Shown here piece after piece: positions 23,315-34,055 of a stretch of DNA of 64,000 bases. Numbering within the stretch: position 1 is the stretch's first letter; each line of letters starts with the position of its first letter. The stretch is from Pseudoscleropodium purum. Taxonomy: Eukaryota; Streptophyta; Bryopsida; Hypnales; Brachytheciaceae. The notes below the pieces were generated by a model. That model searched no databases, was not told the origin of the DNA, and saw only the letters and a program-made list of their open reading frames with translations. The stretch lies in NCBI GenBank assembly GCA_963969395.1, contig OZ017795.1:9300001-9364000 (forward strand), read 5' to 3'. The position numbers and the translations under genes were made by a program.

Positions 23315-23790
23315 CCCCTAAAATACCAAACTATGGGTCTTTTTTTGGCAATATATCAATTTTTGGTAGCTCACAAATTCACAATACAAATTGAATTTAT
23401 ATATTTTTTCTTTGAAAGTTTCACATATTCTCAAGGAGTAGCTTTAAAAACCCAACAATTTTCATAACTTTTAACTATATGGTTAAAAAGTTATTGTATG
23501 ATATGTAATTTTCAATGAAAGGCTCGTAGCCTGGGCAACAAGGAAAATTTCTTTAAAAATCACTTTTTTCAAAAATAAAAATTTGAAAGTAGTTATATAT
23601 ACGTGTGTGTGTGGAAAGTACTGAATCATTCTATTTTAATTTAAAATGAGATGAAAATTATGAGTAGTTCTAATTTACAGTTATGGATTCTCTACTTTAA
23701 AATAAACTATGAAGTCCTTTATTTAACTCAATTTTCAATATTTTTTGAAAAAAATAAAATCATAGGATGTAGATTCACTAGATTGTTTAT
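23315..23790. mobile_element. TTAA-type element, half copy
   Basis: The B-end terminus CCCCTAAAATACCAAACT starts at 23315 after TTGA, a mutated TTAA. It is followed by the family's internal sequence up to about 23790, where similarity stops abruptly. The copy is truncated. A GTGTGTGTG run sits at the site where other copies carry TA or AC repeats. Confidence 0.55.
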
Positions 23791-24709
23791 TATATCGCAT
23801 TATTTCGCGTGACTACACTTTGGTTTGAAATTGTTCTGAAGGCTCCCCCTTCTGTTCGTCTGCCCAGTTCAAATGTGGGGGTATTGAGGAGGGTGATGAA
23901 AAGGGTCTGAAAGTTTACTATCTGTCGTCCATAGGCGGCCAGATAATTGCTTGCGAGGAGTGAGGTGTTTTTGAATTTAGAAAACGCTGATGTCATGTGA
24001 TGCGAACAAGCTACTTTCTCGGTTGTTTTAGTGCAAGTGATGTATAGTACAAGCATTGGCGTTTTGTCCATTTCCTCCGTAACTTGTTTTAGAGTGTGAT
24101 GCCAACAGTGGCAGTGGCATTGGCAGGGGAGATCGAAGCGAGAGAGGGGTTAGGCTGAGCGCAATGCTTACGACAGGCGCTAATTCGTATGCAAGCCAAC
24201 ACTGTGAGTAATCTTTCGTGTTTTTTGAGAGCTTCCCGTCTTTTGCACATTTCATACTGTTAGTGTGATTATAATGGTAGCAACAATGGTACATTCACTG
24301 ACCTTGTGAGATATTTGTAACAGTCGTTATATTTTTGAGCTCTTCGTTACAGATGAATGTGCAGCATAATTCCCCTCTCCAGAAAATGAAGACAAGGAAC
24401 TCCTGAACTCGAAATTGGTCTCGTTCTGAGCCCGACGGGAATCAAGAATTATTTCATGAACTTGAACATAGACAGACAATACGATTACAATCATAATAAA
24501 AGTTATATATTCCATCACTCATGCTTTACTTGTAGAAGAGCTTTCTTCAGTATAGTATGACTCACACGACAAAAGAATTGTAACCCACACGTTTCTGCTA
24601 TGGCTGTACCAGCCAGCTTAATCAACTTTCAAACTCTACTCTCTAAAGACTTTCACCATATTTTGTCACAGTTAGAATTTCACCACTCACTAGGTGAAGC
24701 ATGCAAGTC
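23791..24709. other. Spacer 3' of the TNL gene
   Basis: Mixed composition with GC-richer patches near 23900 and 24110-24190. It probably includes the 3' UTR of the minus-strand TNL gene. No ORF with family resemblance was found. Confidence 0.35.
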
Positions 24710-25458
24710 TCAACGAATAAAGTCAAAAGTTTCACTCCATCGCACATTTGGGTAATCGTACACCACATATCCCCAATTCCATTGATTTACACCATGTTCA
24801 TACGCCATTATAATTGGTCTTTTGATTTCATGTGTGTTGGGTGCTTCAAATTCTGACATGGGATGGTCCGACCGATGGGGTGGAGGCAGCTCAAGTGTAG
24901 CATTAGACTCCGAGTTCGTGAAGCAAGTTTCACATAAGTCGAAGTCGTGACATGTGTTGCAATGCCAACCACGTTGAGAATTGATGAGGGTTGTGCATAG
25001 ATCACAAATTCGTTGGGAATGGGAACTCACCTGCACAAAAGTAGTCCACTGAGGTCAGTCAAACGTTGCTGAATAGATTCAGTATAATAAGGAGTAAGTT
25101 GGTAGTCGAACAGTACATAACAGTTTTGTTGATTAGTAAGTAAATTTGACTATGATAATATTGTCTGCTGGTATCTCATTTTGGGGGTCATTTAGTGTAG
25201 GTTGTAGAAAATTGTGTGACCAGCATTAATTAACCAAGACAGAGTAGCGGCATAATCTGTACTTACTAGTTCGGTGCGGAAGACTTGATTCGATATTGGT
25301 CGGGCAACGATTCGTACAGTCGTTTCAGAAATCAAAGGAGGCCGACCATCACTGCGTGCTCGGAATAACCGCAAAGGAAAGGTACATGCTTGTACGACGC
25401 GTGGAAACGGTTCAGCTCGAAACTTGTTGCGGGTGTTGCTTACACCGTCTTTCAAAAA
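24710..25458 (-). pseudogene. ZZ zinc-finger tail of TNL, cut off by nonsense codon
   Basis: After the TAA at 25461-25459 the exon-5 frame has 64 sense codons to 25267, where a strong GTAAGT donor follows GAACTA. The acceptor TTTTGTGCAG leads into 25030-24710, which encodes a ZZ finger: CDLC, CNTC, DLCETC and HRSDHP in order. About 50 more residues follow, then TGA. There is no ATG in the exon-5 part, so it cannot be an independent gene start. The first Met lies past the finger. I infer a tail of the TNL protein disabled by one stop, unless the stop is a sequence error or is removed by unusual splicing. Confidence 0.6.
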
Positions 25459-28400
25459 TTAATCCTGGACGGCATCTGATCTTAATCCCAGGTCGGACTT
25501 GTCATAAGCAACGCATATGCTCCCTTTCATAACTGTGATTCTCCATTCTTGGTACCTGGAACGAGCAAATACACAAATTCTGTCTCCATCTCGCAGTCTT
25601 TCAACGAGAGGGTGGGATTTTCTTAATGTGCAAATGTATACTTGATCTCGATAATCTGCATGTCGTAACGCAAATAACTGACTGGAAAACACAGGTATGT
25701 CCCCGTTGGATCGTAGGATTCCTGCTTCAATGAGGCAATTACCGTTGTATTGACCTTGTAAATGAGAATCGTCTGCCCACCCTTGGTCATGGGCAACCAC
25801 TGTGATGACAACGGCTTGGATACTACTCTCCTTGCTCGAGATTCTCGTCTCCACGCAAAGTTCATTCGCATGTTCCACTGAACGAATCCTTCTCGTCATC
25901 GTGTTGTCGACGAACCCGATGGCGTGGTCATAGTAACTAACCACTTGTGAACTTGGTGCTTCAACCTGACATAATCATACCATGTGCAGGGTTCAAGCAA
26001 CAATAAATTTCAAAATGATGAAATCTTCATGCTATATCCTGAAATTTTCAAATAACCGGAAGAGTTACATTGCAACGTGCCATGGACAGTATGATCACAA
26101 GCTTAGATTCAATTCTGCAAGAATCCTGAAAATATTAATTTCCATACCTGTAACCAATCGTTGTTGTACTTCAGGCACACACCACTTCCACTGAAGTAGC
26201 ATTCTTTCACTGTCGGTTTGAAGAGAAGATTCTCGTAGATACTCGACAAACTACTGCATCCACTGACGTTGATGTGGTTCAGAATTTCCGTGGATCCCAG
26301 ACCTTGCACGTTAGTCAAACCTGTGCAGTTGCATAGGATGAGTTTTCTTAGCTTCATCAGCTTCTCTACGAGGTTGACAACAATCAACTTGGAGCATTTG
26401 CCCAACTCCAGCTCTTCAATGAACGCAGGCAATGCTTCCACATCAACCAAATCAGGACTATCTCGCATGTTCAAGAGAGCCAACGCTGTCAAATCCCTGA
26501 AACTCTCTGGCAACGTGGTCATCTTGTTCTGCTGCATGAGAAGAGTGCGTAAGCGTTTTAAGCCTCCAAACTCAAGAGGCAAATCACCGTCCTCAATGGG
26601 GCAAGCCTCAAGGTTTAAGTCGATAAGACTTTGCAATTGTCCGAAGTTGCCAGATAGCTTCCTGAAATTCCTGCATTTCTCCAAGCTGAGAATCTTAAGA
26701 AGCGCGAGCTTTCCAAAACTCTCAGGAAGGCTTTGTAAGGAGTTGCAATGGGTGATATGAAGCTCAACTAGGCTTCGTAGGTCTCCAAAATCATCGGGCA
26801 ATTGCATCAATCCCGCCCCATGCACACGGATCACCCTCAATTTGACAAGACCCTTGACAGATTTGGGGAACTCTGATAGGGACTGGCAATCAGACAGCGA
26901 GAGCTCCTCCAAACAAGATAACCTGGAGAATGATTCGGGTAGACAAGTGAGACTAGAAGCGTTTTGAGCAGAGAATATAACAAGATTTGTTCCCAGCTCT
27001 CCAAAGTCCGCTGGCAACTGCGTTATCTTGCTGGCACCATTCATTGAGAATCTCTTGAGCTTTGACAAGTTGACCATGCCATCGGGAAGGTTCTCCAATC
27101 TCTCACATTCATTCAAGTTGAGATTCTGGAGTGTCTGCAGCTCGCCAAGAGTGCGTGGTAGAACTTTCAGACTTTTGCACCCTTGAAGGTTCAGTGTTCT
27201 GAGCATTTTCAAAAATTTGATAGTCTCTGGGATTTCCTCCAACGCAGTGCAGTTCTGAAGCTGTAAAACTCTAAGCTGTTTGGGTACCTGAATCGGACAC
27301 GTTCATGGCACATCAAAATCACGAGAAAAGCACCATGAAAACACAAGTATTTTCCAGCAAATTTGATAGACTTGCTTAAGCTTTAATAATGATCCAGATA
27401 ACCTGCTTGTGCATCTTCAAATTTAATATCATTTGGTGCTCAACATATTCGTTCCGCTAGAGAGCAGAGTGTTTAAGGGCGCATTTAACTGCATGTTATG
27501 TCAAGTCGATGATTAAGCTCTATAGTATCGTTGTCACTGATGCGACTACCCTCACTCAAACTAAATTGAATTGGAATCAAACACAGCAGTATTGTGTTGC
27601 TTACCTGTGTATCACCATCTGACCAAAGTCGAGTTAGGCTGCTGCTATTTGAGAGATCCAGGATTGTCAAATCCTGCAACTGCAATTGCGAAGGTAGATT
27701 TGCGAGAAACGAGGATCTCCACTGCAGCCATCGAATCCTTTTGGACAGTTGAGAGAAGTTGCCCTCAATGCGAGCTCCATCCAATTGCAGTAGGTGAAGC
27801 TCAGACATCTTTTCAAATGCCAAAGTGTTGTAGCTACTTTGCTGCCCAACCAGCGACAGTCCCCTTATTTCCTTTGTCCCCTGCCAAAGCCAGCATCACA
27901 GATCAAAAACTTTTTATGTGCCTCTGAGACATGTTTGTATATATGCAAAATTCTTGAAATTCTTAACATATCATTGGACTCGCAGTAGATATCACATGCA
28001 CTATTCTAGAAACTGATGTAAACTAAATGGTCACAGATTCGAAGTCAACTCCTACAAATTAAGTCACTAAACTTTTCTTGATTTTAACCAGATAAAAATG
28101 TTTAAAACGCACAAACCTCGAGTTCGTTCAGGATTCCATCAGCGTCAAGAGGATCCCACAAGTGGCACGGTTGTCCAGGTTCTTTCTTTCCGTCTATCTT
28201 CTCAACATCCATCTTTCTGCCCATCTCCCGGAGGAGGTCATGCATGGTCAATCTTTTGTCTTTGTCCACTTCTACGAGAGACTTATCTTTCAGGGTTTGC
28301 AAGGAATCATGGACCATTTTGGAGGTCATACAGTATCTGGATCTGCAAGGTTCACAAGATTTCCAGATGTCGATTGCATCCTCCTCTAATAAACCAATCA

Positions 28401-30136
28401 TTTGACAAGCGACATCTAAGAACATCATCTTGTCAGAAGGCTTATCGAGACCATGGTAACTGATGCTAAGAACATCTATAACATCGGGTCTATCCCTCAT
28501 AGATTTGGTTGCGTCTGTCCACACTTCCTCGGGCTTTTCAAACAAATGTTGTCCAATGAGTTTTAACGCCAAGGGTAGGCCCCCACATAAATCAACCACC
28601 TTCAGTGCAAGAGGGCGGAAGACGTCATCGACTTTCTTCGGGAGTTCTTTGTTCTGGAATGCGTGGAACCAGAAAAGCTCGAATGAATCAGCAACGTTTA
28701 ACTGCTTCATTTCATGCACAAATGAAGCAAAACGAGGTGCTTCTTTCATAACTGCTCTCAGGGTGTCCTTTCGACGTGAAGTTAATATGATTCGGCTTCC
28801 TGCTCCCAACTTCTTCATATTTGGAACAAGTTCTTTGAAATGGTCCGCATTGGATATGTCGTCAATGACAACAAGCACTTGTATTCCAGCTAGACTCTCG
28901 AAAAGATTCGTGTACCTTTCAACTAAGTTTTTTTCTTTCCGCTTGTTAAGAAGATCACGGAGTGCCTGTTTTCGTAAGTGGTTCATGTCCTTCGATTCAC
29001 CAATTTTCAGAAAGGTTTGGTACGGGAAATCACGATTTGTCCAGTAATGATTATAGACTTCTTGGGCAAGAGTCGTTTTCCCAATCCCACCCATGCCACA
29101 AATGCCTAGAATCGCCACATTATCCCCCATTTCTTCCAGTTGTCGAAGTGTTTCCTCAAGCAGCACCTTGCGGCCAACATTAGGTCGTGGGACTGGCTGC
29201 CTCCTGTTCGGACCGCTTCGTGGCACAATTAGTTCCTGCACTCGCTGGATGATTTCCTTTTTGAGCTCATTTGTATCCCTGCGCACATCGGTATTCAATC
29301 CCACCGTTCAATTTTCTAGACTAGGATAAACTGATCAAGACAACTAACCTTGAGCTTTTCAACCTTGAACAAGTATGAAGAGCAATCAATTAAAGTAGCA
29401 CAAGCCAACTAGAGTTTTGTGCAATATGTAATATCTAGGTTTCATCGACATACCCAGCGAATTTGATAAGTTCGAATCCTTTCACATCCGCAGCATCACG
29501 AAGAGCTTCCTTCCATCCTGAAATCCGTGCATCATCATATGATTCATATCTGCCTTTCTTTAGAAACGCTTCCCGGAAAGGATTTCCAGCTGAATCGGGC
29601 CTTCGAAGATCTTGAGGCTTCACGTCGTAGAAGATAGGTAGTAAGGTCACAGCGCTGGGATTCTTTTTGCTACATTCTACCATATCAACTAGCTCATCGA
29701 GGCAATATTCAGATTCAGCGTAACCAGGAGAAAATATTGCCAAATGAACCTGTGTGTCTTGAATTGCTGACTTGATCTCCTCAAAGGCATGCCTCCCCTC
29801 CTCCACTGATTTATCGACGAAAGGAGTGTACTGTTTCTCAGTGAGCGCTTCTTGAAGATGGGTAACAAACGTAAGCTTTGTGTCAGGCCCCCGGTGATTT
29901 ATGAAAACATCATATTTGATCTGGTTCTGAGGAAGAAATTGAGCTGCAGGGCTACCGACAGAGTCGTCACGACTGCTGTTCACAGTCTTCGTATCTTGTG
30001 CATCCGCGGAGTTTGGGTAGTGGCTGGGTTCGGTAGGGTGACTGTTATGCTCAGGTAAGGGATGTCTTCGAGCTCTCCAAAATCCACCAAAGAACCACTC
30101 TAAGTATCTCCAAATGAAATCTAAAAAGATATACAT
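24710..30136 (-). CDS. TIR-NB-ARC-LRR immune receptor with DQGW domain and ZZ tail
   Basis: Intracellular NLR receptor. Exons in gene order: 30136-29454, 29278-28117, 27880-27605, 27287-26148, 25965-25267 and 25030-24710. All introns are GT-AG and all phases agree. Residues 4-20 are aromatic and hydrophobic. The TIR (about 74-228) has YDVFINHRGPD and keeps the Glu148 equivalent to the NADase glutamate, in YCLDEL. NB-ARC: P-loop GMGGIGKTT with Lys295, VVIDD, GLPL at 461-464 and MHD at 573-575, all intact. Exon 4 gives 380 residues of LRRs with LPESFG-type units. Exon 5 carries a domain with VVAHDQGW and LRDGDRICVFARS. An in-frame TAA at 25461-25459 ends the open frame after 1255 residues. Beyond it the same frame stays open to a GTAAGT donor and joins, in phase, an exon with a ZZ finger. 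Confidence 0.85.
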
Positions 30137-30217
30137 GCTGATAAGGCTTCAGTAGACCAGTAATTGTACAATATGACTCGGTGAAAGCTCGCAATTCTTG
30201 GATTCTTGACTGCTAAG

Positions 30218-30748
30218 TTAGTTAGGTTTCTGTGACTCTTGCAACGAAGGTTTTGGCGTCTCATACTCTGAAATATCCCCTTCATAAACCGGTTGTTTGG
30301 CTGTGTAATCCTGCCCGCTTCCCGTTGGCGACGTTATCATTTCCTCTACACCTCTCAAAAACCATTTGCACGCTGTTGAAACAACTGATTGACCCAGGAA
30401 GAATCCAAGAGGAGTGCTCAACCAAGTCAATGAGCTCTGTAACCTTAAAAATTGCGACTACCTCCTGGAAGCCAAGACCACTACAATACCAGTTTTTAAG
30501 TCTACTGGAGCTTTACTGAGCCTATTCACCAGAGCTGCAGATGAATACAAAATAAGAGGTCCTTGCAACTTTACCACAAAACTCTGCATGTCTCCCTCAT
30601 AATCGACTCCCTCTGCATGTCCAAAGCACACTGTCTCCCTCATAATCGGCTCTTCAGGGAGTTGCAGATATCGCTGTAAGGAACACGTACAACTAGAATC
30701 AGCCTGAAGATTATGAGACCCACCCTGGAGTGGAAACCTGAAAAACAT
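30218..30748 (-). pseudogene. Small hypothetical ORF pair split by in-frame stop
   Basis: A true ATG at 30748 opens a 96-codon frame that ends in TAG at 30460-30458. The same frame then continues for about 79 codons to 30218, with a hydrophobic stretch (STPLGFFLGQSVV) and an acidic tail. Amino-acid composition looks coding, but I recognise no family. Joining by splicing would need an intron of about 26-53 nt, shorter than plant introns. It ends about 80 bp before the TNL start and could be an older N-terminal exon of that gene. Confidence 0.3.
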
Positions 30749-30787
30749 GCAAGCAACGTTGTTAATAATGGCGCGACACGCTCTCGT

Positions 30788-31302
30788 CTTGGTTTCAGTG
30801 TTGAATAAAATGCAAGGGAAACAGTCATGCTGGCAGTACAGACAACTTTATTTATCATAAAGAATTTTACATGTTCAACTTTTTCTAGATGAACCCCAAA
30901 GTCACAGCTTTGAGAAACAGTCTCTTTATTTGATTTAACTTAAGCTTACATCACAGAGTTTCTTGCTCTTGTCACGTCAGCAAGGCTCTTGGTTTCAGTG
31001 TTGAATAAAATGCAAGGGAAACAGTCATGCTGGCTGTACAGACAACTTTATTTATCATAAAGAATTTTACATGTTCAACTTTTTCTAGATGAACCCCAAA
31101 GTCACAGCTTTGAGAAACAGTCTCTTTATTTAATTTAACTGAAGCTTACATCACAGAGTTTCTTGCTCTTGTCACGTCAGCAAGGCTCTTGGTTTCAGTG
31201 TTGAATAAAATGCAAGGGAAACAGTCATGCTGGCTGTACAGACAACTTTATTTATCATAAAGAATTTTACATGTTCAACTTTTTCTAGATGAACCCCGAA
31301 GT
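30788..31302. repeat. 200-bp tandem repeat, 2.6 copies
   Basis: Period is exactly 200 bp: units start at 30788, 30988 and 31188, the last truncated at about 31302. Copies differ at only a few bases, so the duplication is young. The first two units each hold CACGTCA (30973-30979 and 31173-31179), a bZIP/as-1-type TGACGTG core on the minus strand. The array lies directly upstream of the minus-strand ORF pair and TNL gene. Confidence 0.9.
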
Positions 31303-32759
31303 CAGAACTCTGCCGTAAGTTAGAGGACTTCCTGAATTCTAATGGAAAACTTGAATTCCTACCATGTAAGTTATAATAAGATACAAACTGCACTTAACAC
31401 TCAACCAAGCTTTCATACCTAACTTAACGCTTCAATGTCAAGGTGGACGCTGTTTTGTGTCCAATTGATGGCATGGAATCAAATTGTATAGAATAGAAAT
31501 GAAATTGTTCATCCTCAAAATTTGTTTTGGAAAGGGAAGATCTTCTACAGTAGTTTCACTTGCAATGACTACTTTTGCAATTTTGGAGGCTAGTAATTCA
31601 CACAGTAATAAAAAAGAATGATTTCAAGGGTCATTCCTTCAGCATTGAAGGATTAATGTACCTTGCAGGGCAGAAAGTGCTCATTTAACCTGTAAATGCC
31701 CAAGCCTTTTCAAATGTGTTTTGATTATGCAAAAATAGTTAACCCCAATGAAGCAAATAGTGTTTTTTTCAAAATTTGACTACATAGATGTTTAAAAAGT
31801 TTGCTTAATAGTTTGTTCACTAATTTTGAGTGCAAAATTGCATAAAAATTGTGAGATTGTAAAAAGAAAAATGTACATTTTCTATTTTTAGTATGTTGTC
31901 CTTCCCCACAATGTTTCTAAAATTTGCACATAAATTTTTTTGGAATTGGAGGTGACATGAACAAGTATAAATTGTATTAGCACACCTAAATGCACTTTCA
32001 GAAAACTTAATTTCACATGAAAAGCTATCAATTCATTACCTAATCCACCTTGCAATTGTTGAAATACAATTTTTTTTTAAACACATAAATTGCAAATAAC
32101 TCCAAATCAACACTTGTATGTTTAAATTTTCAATGGTGAAAAGCATGAAAACACCTTACTCTTATCATTGGGACCATTTTCAAAGTAAATGGATAAATAT
32201 AAGTTTTTAGATCTCAAATCAAGTGAAATTGACAAACTTTGCTCAAAGTTGAAAAATGAAGTAGAATTAGCAAGCTTTACTCTTCCACTAATGGAAGACA
32301 TATGAGGCTTTGAAGACCTCTCAAAAATCAAATGTTTACTTTTTTTCAGTGAAAAATGAAAGTTTTCAATAGTTAACCCTAAAACTGCCAAATTTTTTTT
32401 AACAGTCAAACAAAATTCACTGCCCACACCAAAATGAATCTAAAATTTCAGATCAACCATATATGGTCATTTAGGTAGTTAGGGATTAAAAGCATTTCCG
32501 CTTCTTGTTTTGAATCTTGCTGTGAGTAAAATAAATAGGATCATTGTTGGTGTACTGGTATTGAGAAGCCTTGGAATTACATGATGAGTGATCACTATGC
32601 TAACTTTTTCTCTTGGTTGCTAGCCCATGTACAGTGTGCTACAGGACAAAAGTTAATGTATGTTACTCTGCCTTATATACGTTGTACTCTATTTTCTGCA
32701 CATTGCCTTTCATATAAAGTAGAACCATCCATTCTTGACCAAAACTCCATTCCCAACCT
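31303..32759. other. AT-rich spacer
   Basis: No supportable gene. About 31495-31585 resembles 23225-23310, another dispersed repeat. Other short frames are not convincing. Confidence 0.4.
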
Positions 32760-33112
32760 GTAGGGTATAGTTATTTCCAACCAAGGCTGGAAGAAAATTT
32801 CCAACTAAAGTTTAGAATGTGTTTTTTTCTCCTTTTCAAGGTTCAAACTAATAAGTTTAGGCCATGTTCCATAGTAATAAGCAAGAAAGTAGGAAGTAAT
32901 GAGAGGGAAAGTAGTCCTTGAATGATCAGAATTGAAAGAGTCTAGACATTGGCTATGCATTCAAAGCACTTTTTGCCTCCCAAAATTCATTGTAAATTGA
33001 TTTCAAGCAATAAAACTATCAATTTTTTGACAATCTTTATTATTTCTATCTTTATACTGTACATAGGAAAATATTTGCTTTGCCTTGTACTACTCTAGAT
33101 CATGTCTAGAAT
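32760..33112. repeat. Dispersed repeat, copy on + strand
   Basis: About 350 bp matching 61810-62190 in reverse orientation. Shared phrases are AGTTATTTCCAAC, AGCAAGAAG, CATTGGCTAT and CACTTTTTGYCTCCCAAAAT. It abuts the TTAA-bounded element at 33120. Termini and superfamily were not determined. Confidence 0.55.
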
Positions 33113-33119
33113 TGTTTAA

Positions 33120-34051
33120 CCCCTAAAGGATCAAGGTGCGTTATTTGGCAATATAACTTTTCTAGGTAGGTGCATGTGAGCAGAGATTTCCATATTTTTG
33201 GCCCAAATTAAAAATAAAAGGTATGAACCAAGAATATCTTTCATGTGCATTAAATTTCAGGACATTTGGAAATATGAGTCAAAAGTTGTGGCCTAATATG
33301 TAATTTGTTTCTCTACTTGAGCATTCTGAGCAGATTTGAAAAAATTACTTTTTCCAAAAATAAAAATTTGAACTTAATTTTTTAGATTTATATATACATA
33401 GAAAGCTTTGAATCATTCCTTTTTTTTTTTTTTTTTTTTTTATCAATGAGTCAAAAGTTGTAAGGTGTTTTAGTTTGTAGGCAATTATGGATTCTCTCCT
33501 CCAAAATAAACTTTGAGGTTCTTTATTGAACTCAATTTTCAATATTTTGAAAAAAAAAAATTAGGGGAAGATTGTTTACAACAACATTACAACCATGGAG
33601 ATTGGCATTTTTCAATTCCATAACTAAATTATTAACAATTTAGTATTTTGACTCATTTTCTACTTCTTTTTACTTACTATTTTTTCCAATATGTTGTACA
33701 ATTCCAAATGATCTGAAATTTTTCAAGAATGTAGCCAACTTGCCTTGAAAAATGAATCCAAAGAATTTCAACCATTTTGGACATTTTTTCATACAAATAT
33801 GACCTTGTGAAGTGCAGCTACCCAATTTTTTGCAAGGCCCAAAAAAGGCTTTTTGTCAAATGAAATGCTAATATCTTGCAATCTACATGGTGGAAATTTT
33901 TGAATATTTTCTCACATCTTCTCAAATTATCATAAGATAAGATCCTATGGCTGGATGTGCCCCAAAATGTTTTAAAAATGTTTTTGGTACTTGTCCTAAA
34001 AATAGTATTTGGAGTGTTTTTGTTAAAAACATAGTCAAGGAACTTTAGGGG
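33120..34051. mobile_element. TTAA-bounded element, full length
   Basis: 932 bp from CCCCTAAAGG to CTTTAGGGG, flanked on both sides by TTAA (33116-33119 and 34052-34055). The B end is on the left (TGCGTTATTTGGCAATAT) and the A end on the right. The interior is AT-rich with no transposase. A 22-T run at about 33420 interrupts the conserved internal sequence. Confidence 0.8.
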
Positions 34052-34055
34052 TTAA

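Noticed and set aside
26269..26760. 163-codon plus-strand frame opposite the LRR exon.
   Set aside because: Antisense shadow of the LRR repeats; no independent support.
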